In this document: piece by piece, positions 19,728-28,291 of the stretch | Layout: each line of letters opens with the position of its first letter | Position numbering within the stretch: the stretch's first letter is position 1 | NCBI RefSeq assembly: GCF_014204815.1 | Contig: NZ_JACHMC010000001.1 | Coordinates: 1,922,001-1,986,000, forward strand | Length of the DNA: 64,000 nucleotides | Direction: 5' to 3' | From: Micrococcus flavus | GTDB lineage: Bacteria > Actinomycetota > Actinomycetes > Actinomycetales > Micrococcaceae | The notes under the pieces: generated by a model | Databases searched by the model: none | What the model saw: only the letters and a program-made list of their open reading frames with translations | What the model was told of the DNA's origin: nothing | Made by a program: the position numbers and the translations under genes

Positions 19728-21062
19728 ATGGACACGCAAGACGCCACCCCATCCCCCTCCCCCGCCGACCGGCTGACCGTGACGGCCGCCCCCTCGGGGG
19801 ACGCCACGGAGGACCCGGCGACCTCGCTGCTCGCCCTGCCGTGGCAGACCCCGCTCGAGCAGTGGCCCGCGGACGTGCTGGCCGCCCTGCCCCGCGGCAT
19901 CTCCCGCCACGTGGTGCGGTTCGCGCACATGGGCGGCGGCGTCGTCGCCGTGAAGGAGACCACGGAGGACCTCGCGTTCCGCGAGTACCGGCTGCTGCGC
20001 CGCCTCGAGGACCTGCCCTCGCCCTCCGTGCTGCCGGTGGCGGTGGTCTCGGGGCGGACGGCCGACGACGGCTCCCCCCTGCCGGCGGCCCTCGTCACCC
20101 GGCACCTGCGCTTCTCCCTGCCGTACCGCGCCGTGTTCTCCGAGCGCCTCGAGCGACGCACCCTGGTGCGCCTCATGGACGCCCTGGCCATGCTGCTCGT
20201 GGAGCTGCACCTGCAGGGCTTCTTCTGGGGGGACGTCTCCCTGTCCAACGTGCTGTTCCGGCGGGACGCCGGCGGGTTCGCCGCGCACCTGGTGGACGCG
20301 GAGACCGGCGAGCTGCGCGAGCGCCTGTCCACCGGGCAGCGCGAGCACGACCTCGACGTGGCCCGCGTCAACGTGGGCGGCGAGCTCATGGACCTGCAGG
20401 CCAGCGGGCTGGCGGACCCGGACGTGGACCCGATCGCCACCCCCGACCTCTTCCTGGACTCCTACCGCCAGCTCTGGCAGCAGCTCACGGAGCCCACCGT
20501 GTTCCCGCGGCACGAGCCGTGGCGCATGGACCGCCGGTTCCGGCGGCTGCAGGAGCTGGGCTTCGAGGTGGCCGAGTACTCCCTGCGCGGGGCGGACGCG
20601 CCCGGGATGCTGGTCGCCAGCCCCACGGACGTCCGCTCGGGCTACCACCGCCGGCGGCTGGAGCGGCTCACGGGGCTGCACGTGCAGGAGAACCAGGCGC
20701 GCCGGCTGCTCGTGGACATCGAGGCGGCCCGCCGCGCGTGGGACCCGTATCTGGACATCGACCACGCGGCGCACCGCTGGGTGATCGAGGTGTTCGACCC
20801 CGTGGTCCGCTCCGTGCCGCTCGAGCTGCGCGCGAAGCTGGAGCCCGCTGAGGTCATGCACCAGCTGCTCGAGCACCGGTGGTACCTCTCGGAGGCCCGG
20901 GGCGCCGCGGTGCCCCTGCAGGAGGCGGTGGACTCCTATGTGGAGACGGTGCTGCGCGCACGCCGGGACGAGGACGCCCTCGCCCTGCACCCCACCACCA
21001 CGATGCTCCGGGCCGTGCCCGCCCCGGGGGGCGCGGACGACGCCGACTCCGCGTCCCGCTGA
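19728..21062 (+). CDS. DUF4032 protein with kinase-like motifs
   Basis: This is a 444-residue cytosolic protein of the DUF4032 family. The N-terminal half looks like an atypical kinase. VVAVKETTEDLAFREYRLLRRLE could hold the ATP lysine and helix-C glutamate, FFWGDVSLSNVLFR resembles a catalytic loop (Asp and Asn), and HLVDAETGEL resembles the metal-binding DxxTG/DFG position. The C-terminal half has conserved SGYHRRRLERLTG and ENQARRLLVDIE. Activity is unproven. The ATG at 19728 is preceded by CAGGAT at six bases, a leaderless-type start. It is convergent with treZ, with only four bases between the stops. A functional link to trehalose is possible but not shown. Confidence 0.83.
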   Translation: MDTQDATPSPSPADRLTVTAAPSGDATEDPATSLLALPWQTPLEQWPADVLAALPRGISRHVVRFAHMGGGVVAVKETTEDLAFREYRLLRRLEDLPSPSVLPVAVVSGRTADDGSPLPAALVTRHLRFSLPYRAVFSERLERRTLVRLMDALAMLLVELHLQGFFWGDVSLSNVLFRRDAGGFAAHLVDAETGELRERLSTGQREHDLDVARVNVGGELMDLQASGLADPDVDPIATPDLFLDSYRQLWQQLTEPTVFPRHEPWRMDRRFRRLQELGFEVAEYSLRGADAPGMLVASPTDVRSGYHRRRLERLTGLHVQENQARRLLVDIEAARRAWDPYLDIDHAAHRWVIEVFDPVVRSVPLELRAKLEPAEVMHQLLEHRWYLSEARGAAVPLQEAVDSYVETVLRARRDEDALALHPTTTMLRAVPAPGGADDADSASR

Positions 21063-21066
21063 GGGC

Positions 21067-23187
21067 TCAGCGCGCCGCGGGCAAGCGGTGCAGGAGCACG
21101 AAGCCGGGAGCGGGGACGGCCTCGGGCAGCTCGTGCGGCCCCCCGGAGGGGCCGAGGGGGCCGAGGTCACCGTGCCCTGCCACGAGGCGGGCGTCCCGCC
21201 ACTCCTCGGGGACCGGCATCGGCTCGGCGCCGAGGGCGGCCAGGACCGCCACGTCCCCGGAGCCGTCCGCGGCGCGACGCTCGAGGTGCACGTGCCGGCG
21301 TGCGGCGTCCGTCATCACCGCGGTGCGTGTGCGGTCCGGCTCGGTGAGGGCGGGCAGCTCCCGGCGCGCCGCGAGCAGCGCCCGGTAGGTCTGCAGCACC
21401 CGGGCCCCCCGGCCGGCGCCGCCCGGGGCGGCACGGTCGAGGGCCTCGGCAGGCCCCAGCACGTCGGAGGCTGACCCCGGGGCGGGCTCGGCCTGGGCCC
21501 AGTCGAGCACGGCGGCGTCGCGGGTGGCCGGGTCCTGGGGATCAGGGACGAGGGACTCGTCCCAGCCGTGGGAGCCGAACTCGCGGCGGCGGCCTTCCCG
21601 GACGGCCTCGCCCAGCTCCGGCTCGCGGTGCGCGGTGAAGAAGGGCCACGGCGTGGTGGCGGCGAACTCCTCGCCCATGAAGAGCATCGGAGTATACGGG
21701 CCGGCCAGCAGGAGCGCCGCCTGCGCGGTCAGGGCGCCCTCCGTGAGGGTGGCGGCCGTCCGGTCCCCCGCCGCGCGGTTGCCCACCTGGTCATGGTTCT
21801 GGATGCTCGCCACGAAGGCGTGCGAGGGCACCTCCGGGGGCACGGGGCGGCCGTGGTCCCGCCCCCGGAAGGTGGAGTGGACGCCGTCGTGCAGGTAGAC
21901 GTGCTCGAAGGTCTTGGCCACGGCGGCCAGCGGCGCGAAGTCCGCGTAGTACCCGTGGGTCTCCCCCGTGGCGGCCACGTGGAGGGCGTGGTGGACGTCG
22001 TCGTCCCACGCCGCGGCCATGCCGAGCCCTCCCCCGCCGGGCACGCGCGGGAGCACGATGCGGGGATCGTTGCGGTCCCACTCGGCCATCAGCGGCACGG
22101 GGCGCCCCGTGCGGGCGGCGATCCCGTCCGCGAGCGCGGCCATCTCCTCGAGCACGTGCACGGCGCGCGTGTCGATCAGGGCGTGCACGGCGTCCAGCCG
22201 CAGCCCGTCCACGTGCATGTCCTCGAGCCAGAACCGGACGTTGTCCAGCAGGAGGGCGCGGACCTCGTCCGAGTCGGGGCCGTCCAGGTTGGGCCCGTCG
22301 CCCCAGCCGGTGCCGTGGTCCACCAGGTAGGGGCCGAGCACGTTGAGGTAGTTGCCGGAGGGGCCCATGTGGTTGTGCACCACGTCCTGGACCACGCCGA
22401 GGCCGGCGGCGTGCGCGGCGTCCACGAAGCGCCGGTAGGCCTCGGGCCCGCCGTAGGACTCGTCCACCGCGAACCAGCCGACGCCGTCGTACCCCCAGTT
22501 GCGGGGGCCGGAGAAGGAGTTCACGGGCAGAAGCTCGACGTGGCTGACGCCCAGGTCCACGAGGTGCGGCAGCCGCTCGATGGCCGCGTCCAGCGTGCCG
22601 GCCTCGGTGAACGTGCCCACGTGCAGCTCGTAGAGCACCGCGCCGCGCATCCCGCCGCCCTGCGGGGCGGCGGGGTCACGCTCCACGTGCGCGGGGCCGG
22701 TCCAGTCGGCGTCCGCCCACGCGAAGGCGGCGGACTGCGCGTCCCGGCGGGAGGGCCCGTGCACGGTGTCGGGCTGGCGGCGGGAGCGCGGGTCGGGCAC
22801 GGGGATCCCGCCGTCCACGCGGAAGCCGTAGCCGGGGTCCCCTCCCTGCATCCCGGCGACGGCGGTGCTCGCGGCCTCGTCCGGCAGCCACCAGCCGCCG
22901 GGGCCTCGGGTCAGCTCGTGGGCGGCGGCCACGGGCCAGCGGTCCTCGGCGTCGTGCAGGGCGCCGGGGGCGGCGTCCACGAGGAGCAGCTCGACGCGCT
23001 CCGCGTGCGGGGCCCACACGGCATGGTCGGTGGCGCGCGCGGCGGCCACGGCCGCGCGGTCGGGGGCGGCCGGGTCCAGGCCGCCGGGGCCCGCGTGGCG
23101 GGCGTCCTGGCCGGGGTCCTCGGCGGCGGGGGGCAGGCCGGGGGCCACGTCCTGCGCGGCGTGCGTGTCGGGGGCGGTGGGGGTCAT
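21067..23187 (-). CDS. treZ: Malto-oligosyltrehalose trehalohydrolase
   Basis: TreZ releases trehalose from maltooligosyl-trehalose made by TreY. It is a GH13 enzyme of 706 residues, longer than the usual 580-600 because of a polar leader and loops. An N-terminal CBM48-like domain precedes the barrel. Barrel motifs are VVQDVVHNHMG, the nucleophile in DGLRLDAVHALID, the acid in PLMAEWDRND and IQNHDQVGNR. The family WGYDGVGWFAVDESYGGPE stretch is present (given here in part only). The ATG overlaps the treY stop by four bases (ATGA), so translation is coupled. Confidence 0.95.
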   Translation of the reverse strand: MTPTAPDTHAAQDVAPGLPPAAEDPGQDARHAGPGGLDPAAPDRAAVAAARATDHAVWAPHAERVELLLVDAAPGALHDAEDRWPVAAAHELTRGPGGWWLPDEAASTAVAGMQGGDPGYGFRVDGGIPVPDPRSRRQPDTVHGPSRRDAQSAAFAWADADWTGPAHVERDPAAPQGGGMRGAVLYELHVGTFTEAGTLDAAIERLPHLVDLGVSHVELLPVNSFSGPRNWGYDGVGWFAVDESYGGPEAYRRFVDAAHAAGLGVVQDVVHNHMGPSGNYLNVLGPYLVDHGTGWGDGPNLDGPDSDEVRALLLDNVRFWLEDMHVDGLRLDAVHALIDTRAVHVLEEMAALADGIAARTGRPVPLMAEWDRNDPRIVLPRVPGGGGLGMAAAWDDDVHHALHVAATGETHGYYADFAPLAAVAKTFEHVYLHDGVHSTFRGRDHGRPVPPEVPSHAFVASIQNHDQVGNRAAGDRTAATLTEGALTAQAALLLAGPYTPMLFMGEEFAATTPWPFFTAHREPELGEAVREGRRREFGSHGWDESLVPDPQDPATRDAAVLDWAQAEPAPGSASDVLGPAEALDRAAPGGAGRGARVLQTYRALLAARRELPALTEPDRTRTAVMTDAARRHVHLERRAADGSGDVAVLAALGAEPMPVPEEWRDARLVAGHGDLGPLGPSGGPHELPEAVPAPGFVLLHRLPAAR

Positions 23188-25658
23188 CGGGTCTCCTCGT
23201 CCTCGGTCAGCAGCAGGGCGACGGGCAGGCGGCTGAGCAGTCCGTCGAGGCGGACGGCGCCGCGCTCGTCGGCGGTCACGGGCGCCCCGGTGACGGCGCA
23301 GCGCCAGCGCCCCGGCGGCACGGTCACCACGGTGTCCCGCCAGCCGCCGGCCGCCTCGAGCGTGGCGGGCAGGCGGGTGGCCACCGTGATCGCCCCGCCG
23401 CGGTCGAACGCGATCGCGTGCGCGGCGGCCGGCCCGTCCACGTCGAGGGGCCGGTACCCCGTGAACAGCCCGCGCCGGTCCCGGCGGGCGCGCAGCGCGG
23501 CGGTCACCACCGCGAGCTTGGCGGAGGCGGGGTCGTCCAGGCCGGGCACGTTGCCGGCGTCGAGCCGGTCCAGCAGGGCGGCGCGGGTCTCGAAGTCCAC
23601 GGCGCGCCGGTTGTCCGGGTCCACGAGGGACGGGAAGGGGATCTCGGTGCCCTGGTACACGTCCGGGACGCCGGGCGCGGTGAGCTGGACGAGCTTGTGG
23701 CCCAGCTGCACGGCCAGACCGGGCTCGGCGATCCGGTCCGCCACGGACTGCACGAGGGCGCGGGCGGCCGAGTCCGAGGCCACGACGTCGCACGCCAGGG
23801 CGCGCAGCCGGTCCTCGAACGCGGCGTCCTGGTCCGTCCACGCGGTGTGCACGGCGGCCTCGCGGGCGGCCTTGAGGAGGAACCCCTCGAGTCGCCCCGC
23901 CTCCGGTGCCGTCCCGTCCGTGGGCCACACGCCCACGATCGACTCCCACGCCAGGCGCTCGAGCCCCGGCTCGTCCAGCGGATGCAGCGCACGCAGCTCG
24001 GCGAGCTCCGCCTCCCAGCGCTGCGGCTCCTCCGCGAGCACCGCGATGCGCGCCCGGACGTCCTCGCCGCGCTTCGTGTCGTGCGTGGACAGGGTGGTCA
24101 TGGCGTGCGGCCACGCGGCCTGCCGGGACTGCTGCTGCGCGTGGAAGTCCGTGACCGGCAGGTGCACGTGGGACGGGTCCCCGCCCACCTCGTTGAGGTT
24201 GGACCAGCGGGTCCACCGGTAGAAGGAGCGGTCCTCCACGCCCTTGGCCATGACCATGCCGGAGGACTGCTGGAAGCGGCGGGCGACCGGCGAGTCGGGG
24301 TCCGCCAGCACCTCGGCCACGTCCCGCAGGAGCTCGGCCCGCCCCGGCTCGGCCGCACCCGCGGCCTCGAGGGCCTGGGCCAGGTGCTCCGACCCCACGG
24401 GCAGGTACGTGCGGTAGACGGGCATGGCCGCCAGCAGGGCGGCGAAGGCGGCGGTGAGCTCCTCGTCCGAGTGCGCCCCCAGCACGACGGCGGCGCGCGC
24501 CTCACGCACGAGCCGCGCGGTCTCCGCGGCGAGGGAGCCGAGGGCCACGTCCTCCTTCTCCCGGGCCACGAGCCGCTGCCACTGGGCGCGCAGGGCGGCG
24601 TCCTCCTCCGGGGTCCCGGCCGCGGCGGGGGCCATGAAGACGCGCTCGACCTCGCCGAGCGCGTCGTAGCCGGTGGTGCCGTCCACGGGCCACGCGGCGG
24701 GCAGGGCCTCCCCCGGCTCGAGGATCTTCTCCACCACGAGGTACCCCTCGGGCAGGACGTCCTCGCGCAGGCGGCGGACGTAGGCACCGGGGTCGGCGAG
24801 GCCGTCCGGGTGGTCCACGCGCAGGCCGTGGACGAGCCCCTCGGCGGTCCAGCGGCGGATCTCCGCGTGGACGGCGTCGAAGACCTCGGGGTCCTCCACG
24901 CGCACGCCGGCGAGCGTGGTCACGGTGAAGAACCGGCGGTAGGCCAGCTCGGCGTCGCCGGCGCGCCAGTGCATGAGGCGGTAGTGCTGGCGGTCGTGGA
25001 CGGCCCGGGCCAGGCGGGCACGGTCCGCGGTGGGCGCGGCGGCCGGGTCCGGGTCCGCGAACACCTCCGCGGCGCGCAGGCCGGTGGCCTCCTCGGCCGC
25101 CTCCAGCGATCCGGGGGCGAGGGGGTAGGCGCTGTCCCAGTACCGCAGGACGCCCCCGTCCTCGTCCGGGACCACCACGAGGCGGTCCAGCTCGGCGTCG
25201 GCGCCACGGGGGTCGCCCTCCGGACCGTCGCCCAGGACGGGCAGCGTCACCCGCCCGCCGCCGGCCTCCCAGTCCACGTCGAACCAGGCGGCGTGCCGGG
25301 CCTGGCGGCCGTGCCGCAGCAGGTCCTCCCAGGCCGGGTTGGCGGCGGGCGTGGCCACGCCCAGGTGGTTGGGCACCACGTCCACGAGCAGGCGCATGCC
25401 CGCCTCGTGCGCCGTGCGGGCCAGGCGCTCGAGCGCCTCCGGGCCCCCGCGTGCGGGGTCCACCCGGGTGGGGTCCACCACGTCGTACCCGTGGTCCGAG
25501 CCGGGCTCCGCGGCGAGCAGGGGCGAGAGGTACAGCCAGTCCACGCCCAGGCGCCACAGGTAGGGCACCAGCGCGGCGACCGAGTCCAGGGGCAGGTCCT
25601 CGTTCACCTGGAGGCGGTAGGTGGAGGCGGGCACGGCGGCGGGGTCTCGGCGGGTCAT
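23184..25658 (-). CDS. treY: Malto-oligosyltrehalose synthase
   Basis: TreY turns the reducing-end alpha-1,4 bond of malto-oligosaccharides into the alpha,alpha-1,1 bond of trehalose. It is 824 residues, normal for the family. Motifs include STYRLQVNEDLPLDS at the start, LLVDVVPNHLGV, GLRVDHPDGLADP with the nucleophile, YLVVEKILEPGE with the acid, and FSTHDTKR-like LSTHDTKRGEDVRAR. It lies first in a two-gene operon with treZ. The debranching enzyme TreX/GlgX, which often completes the trio, is not in the window. The ATG at 25658 follows TAGGTT by six bases, suggesting a leaderless mRNA. Confidence 0.96.
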   Translation of the reverse strand: MTRRDPAAVPASTYRLQVNEDLPLDSVAALVPYLWRLGVDWLYLSPLLAAEPGSDHGYDVVDPTRVDPARGGPEALERLARTAHEAGMRLLVDVVPNHLGVATPAANPAWEDLLRHGRQARHAAWFDVDWEAGGGRVTLPVLGDGPEGDPRGADAELDRLVVVPDEDGGVLRYWDSAYPLAPGSLEAAEEATGLRAAEVFADPDPAAAPTADRARLARAVHDRQHYRLMHWRAGDAELAYRRFFTVTTLAGVRVEDPEVFDAVHAEIRRWTAEGLVHGLRVDHPDGLADPGAYVRRLREDVLPEGYLVVEKILEPGEALPAAWPVDGTTGYDALGEVERVFMAPAAAGTPEEDAALRAQWQRLVAREKEDVALGSLAAETARLVREARAAVVLGAHSDEELTAAFAALLAAMPVYRTYLPVGSEHLAQALEAAGAAEPGRAELLRDVAEVLADPDSPVARRFQQSSGMVMAKGVEDRSFYRWTRWSNLNEVGGDPSHVHLPVTDFHAQQQSRQAAWPHAMTTLSTHDTKRGEDVRARIAVLAEEPQRWEAELAELRALHPLDEPGLERLAWESIVGVWPTDGTAPEAGRLEGFLLKAAREAAVHTAWTDQDAAFEDRLRALACDVVASDSAARALVQSVADRIAEPGLAVQLGHKLVQLTAPGVPDVYQGTEIPFPSLVDPDNRRAVDFETRAALLDRLDAGNVPGLDDPASAKLAVVTAALRARRDRRGLFTGYRPLDVDGPAAAHAIAFDRGGAITVATRLPATLEAAGGWRDTVVTVPPGRWRCAVTGAPVTADERGAVRLDGLLSRLPVALLLTEDEETR

Positions 25659-25726
25659 GACGCGAACCTAACAGAGGGCCCGGACGCGGCAGCAGGCCCG
25701 GTGGGCGGGACTCTGACAGCCGTCGG

Positions 25727-26194
25727 TCAGCCGCGCGGACCCGGCGTCCCGAGGGCGAGGTCCTCCCCGTGGAAGGGCTCCCCCGTGGGGTCGAGGGCCA
25801 GGTACACGTCCCGCTCCACCGTGCCGTCGGGGTGCACGAGGTCCGCGGTCAGGCCGCTGCCGGACTGGCGGACGCGCTCCACGTGGTCCACCCCGTACTT
25901 GGTGCGCACGTTGGCCTCGAACGCGTGCAGGCCCTCCACGTGCCGCCAGGCCCCCACGCCGACGGCGACCAGCCCCGCCACGAGGACCGCGGCCCCCAGG
26001 CGCCGCTGCAGGCGGGCGTCCTCGAGGACGCGCACCTCCGCGTGGCGGCCGGCGCGGGCGGCCTCGGCGCGGTGCCGGCGGCCGCGCCCGATCCCGAGGG
26101 CCAGGAGCGTCCCCCCGACCACCACGAGCACGAGCGCGCCCCAGTAGGCGAGCCACGGCGTCGTCAGGTCCACCGGGATGTACGGCATGCCCAC
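25727..26194 (-). CDS. Putative membrane protein of unknown function
   Basis: This is a 155-residue protein with two TM helices (about 14-35 and 66-83) joined by a basic cytoplasmic stretch (RGRRHRAEAARAGRHAEVR). A C-terminal soluble domain of about 70 residues lies outside, with short beta-like segments (ADLVHPDGTVERDVYLALD). GGGGAGG about seven bases before the ATG is a good Shine-Dalgarno. Another Met lies two codons in. An 18-bp palindrome lies 19 bp upstream. I do not recognise a family. Confidence 0.65.
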   Translation of the reverse strand: MGMPYIPVDLTTPWLAYWGALVLVVVGGTLLALGIGRGRRHRAEAARAGRHAEVRVLEDARLQRRLGAAVLVAGLVAVGVGAWRHVEGLHAFEANVRTKYGVDHVERVRQSGSGLTADLVHPDGTVERDVYLALDPTGEPFHGEDLALGTPGPRG

Positions 26195-26212
26195 GTCCTC
26201 CCCCAGGCCGGC

Positions 26213-26230
26213 CCGTGACGAGCGTCACGG
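26213..26230. promoter_or_regulatory. 18-bp palindrome CCGTGACG-AG-CGTCACGG
   Basis: A perfect inverted repeat of 8+8 bp with a 2-bp centre lies in the 44-bp gap between the aldo/keto reductase stop and the membrane-protein start. It could be an operator, or a short terminator for the reductase gene. The centre is too tight for a good hairpin, which favours a protein-binding site. Confidence 0.45.
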
Positions 26231-26238
26231 TGCGGATG

Positions 26239-27249
26239 TCAGGGAAGCGTCTCACCGCGCGCGGCGGTCCACAAGCGGTGCCACTGGGCGCCGTCCATCC
26301 GGGCGGCCGCGTCCTCGGCGCCCGCGCACGCCGCCAGCCGCGCCGGGTCCTGCGAACCGACCACGGGACGCACGCCCCACGGCAGGCGCAGCAGCCACGC
26401 GAGCACCACGGCCTCGCGGCTCACCTCCAGTTCGAGGGCCACCTCCGCGACGACGGCGGCGGGACCGCCCGCGGCCGCGAGCGCGGCCTGCTCGGCCCGG
26501 TCCCGGGGCACGGAGCCGTCCGAGCCGCGCGTGTACCGGCCCTGGGCGAGCGGTCCCCAGGCCTGCAGCTCGATCCCCTCGGCGGCGCACACGGCGCCCA
26601 GGTCGGCGGCCCCCGCGGTGGCGGGGGCGTCGTCGTGGTTGGCGAGGACCACGGCCTCCACGAGGGTGCGGTGGTGCAGGCCCAGCTCCATCTGCACGCA
26701 CTGCAGCCCGGTGCCGTCCGCGGCGAGTCCGGCCAGGGCGCGCTGGTACTCGAGGACCCGCGCCGTGCCCATGTTGGACACCCCGAGCCGGCGCACCAGG
26801 CCGGCCTCGCGGGCGTCGAGGAACGCGCGCACGGTGTCCGCCACGGGCGTCAGGACGTCGGGGCGGTGGATGAGCAGGGTGTCCACGGCGGCCAGGCCGA
26901 GGCGGTCGAGGGAGGCCTCGAGGCCGGCACGCACGTACGCCGGCGAGTTGTCGTACCGGACGCGCGGCCGCCCGTCGGGGCCGGGCTCGTGGAGGACGAT
27001 GCCCGTCTTGGTCTGCACGCGCAGCGCCTCCCGCGCCGCGGCGGGCAGCTCGGCCACGAGCGCGCCCACGGTCTCCTCCGAGACGCCGGCGCCGTAGATG
27101 TCCGCGGTGTCCAGCACCGTGATTCCGGCGTCGAGCCCGGCACGCAGGGCGCCGCGGGCCCGATCACGGTCGGCACCCCATCCCATGGTCCCGAGGATCA
27201 GCGGGGATCCGGTGCGCGGCGGGGCGGGGGTCTCGTGCACGGCGGTCAT
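26239..27249 (-). CDS. Aldo/keto reductase
   Basis: This is a 336-residue NADPH-dependent oxidoreductase of the AKR superfamily (TIM barrel). The catalytic tetrad is visible: Asp47 and Tyr52 in LDTADIYG, Lys81 in VQTKTG and His128 in LLIHRPD. The family stretch RLGVSNMG and the C-terminal RPVVGSQDPARL cofactor loop are present. It is closest in look to YdhF/oxidoreductase-type AKRs. The physiological substrate is unknown. It is divergent from the FAH-family gene, with starts 57 bp apart. Confidence 0.92.
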   Translation of the reverse strand: MTAVHETPAPPRTGSPLILGTMGWGADRDRARGALRAGLDAGITVLDTADIYGAGVSEETVGALVAELPAAAREALRVQTKTGIVLHEPGPDGRPRVRYDNSPAYVRAGLEASLDRLGLAAVDTLLIHRPDVLTPVADTVRAFLDAREAGLVRRLGVSNMGTARVLEYQRALAGLAADGTGLQCVQMELGLHHRTLVEAVVLANHDDAPATAGAADLGAVCAAEGIELQAWGPLAQGRYTRGSDGSVPRDRAEQAALAAAGGPAAVVAEVALELEVSREAVVLAWLLRLPWGVRPVVGSQDPARLAACAGAEDAAARMDGAQWHRLWTAARGETLP

Positions 27250-27306
27250 GTCCCCAGCGTCTCACGGGCCGTCCCCGGTGGGGCCGCGCTGTGATGGGAT
27301 GGCCCC

Positions 27307-28209
27307 ATGAAGCTCGCCACGTTCCGCCAGCCCGACTCCGACCCGGACACCCCGGGCGCCACGTTCGCCGCCGTCGTCACCTCCGTCCACCCCGAGGATC
27401 CCGAGGTGGCGGTGCGCGTCGTCGCCATCCCGGACTGCCGGGACGTGGGCGAGCTGCTCACCGCCGAGCCCGCCGAACAGCGCGAGATGGTGGAGGCCGC
27501 CCTGCGCGGGGCGCAGGAGGACCACGACCTGCTGCTGGACGCCTCGCGCCTGGTGTACGACACGCTGATCCCGTTCCCCACCAAGGTGATCGCGGTCGGC
27601 CTGAACTACCGGGACCACATCAGGGAGACCGGCCAGGAGAAGCCGGAGCACCCGACGCTCTTCGCCAAGTTCGCCCAGTCGCTCACCGGCGCCCTCGACC
27701 CGATCGAGATCCCCGAGGAGGACCATCGCGTGGACTACGAGGGCGAGCTGTGCGTGGTGATCGGCGAGCCCGGGCGGCGGATCGCGGTCGAGGACGCGCA
27801 CGAGCACATCGCCGGCTACGCGGTGGCGAACGACGTCTCGATGCGCGGCTTCCAGGGCCGCACCTCGGAGTGGCTGCAGGGCAAGGTGTGGGAGGCCTCC
27901 ACGCCGGTGGGCCCGTGGCTGGTCACCCCGGACGAGCTGCCCAGGGACGCCCGCATCACCACGCGCGTCAACGGGGAGCAGCGGCAGAGCGCCAAGCTCC
28001 AGGACGTGGTGTTCTCCCCCGAGGAGCTCGTGGCCTACGCCTCGCAGATGGTCACCCTCAACCCGGGCGACCTCATCCTGACCGGCACCCCGGCCGGCGT
28101 CGCGGTGGCCCGCAAGGACGCGGACGGACGCCGGCCCTGGCTCACCGCCGGGGACGTGGTGGAGGTGGAGATCACCGGCCTGGGCCGTCAGCGCAACGAG
28201 CTCGCCTGA
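27307..28209 (+). CDS. Fumarylacetoacetate hydrolase (FAH) family protein
   Basis: This is a 300-residue protein with a divergent N-terminal region (1-95) and an FAH-type catalytic domain (about 96-300). Seen are VIAVGLNYRDHIRE, the metal ligands in DYEGELCVVIG, the Asp in VANDVSMRGFQ and the LTGTPAGVA loop. The family includes hydrolases, decarboxylases and hydratases acting on C-C bonds of oxo-acids, such as acylpyruvate hydrolase. The exact reaction cannot be assigned and no aromatic-degradation genes lie nearby. The ATG at 27307 follows TGGGAT by six bases, a leaderless-type start. Confidence 0.92.
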   Translation: MKLATFRQPDSDPDTPGATFAAVVTSVHPEDPEVAVRVVAIPDCRDVGELLTAEPAEQREMVEAALRGAQEDHDLLLDASRLVYDTLIPFPTKVIAVGLNYRDHIRETGQEKPEHPTLFAKFAQSLTGALDPIEIPEEDHRVDYEGELCVVIGEPGRRIAVEDAHEHIAGYAVANDVSMRGFQGRTSEWLQGKVWEASTPVGPWLVTPDELPRDARITTRVNGEQRQSAKLQDVVFSPEELVAYASQMVTLNPGDLILTGTPAGVAVARKDADGRRPWLTAGDVVEVEITGLGRQRNELA

Positions 28210-28232
28210 TCCCCGTCACGACGACGACGACG

Positions 28233-28278
28233 CGCCGCGGCCCCGCCTCCCGGTTCACCGGGGGACGGGGCCGCGGCG
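28233..28278. terminator. Bidirectional terminator between FAH and EEP genes
   Basis: This is a 13-bp perfect outer stem (28233-28245 and 28266-28278) that continues inward with one mismatch to a TTCA loop, about 20 pairs in total. It lies between two converging genes. Confidence 0.85.
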
Positions 28279-28291
28279 TGCCCGGGGCGGC

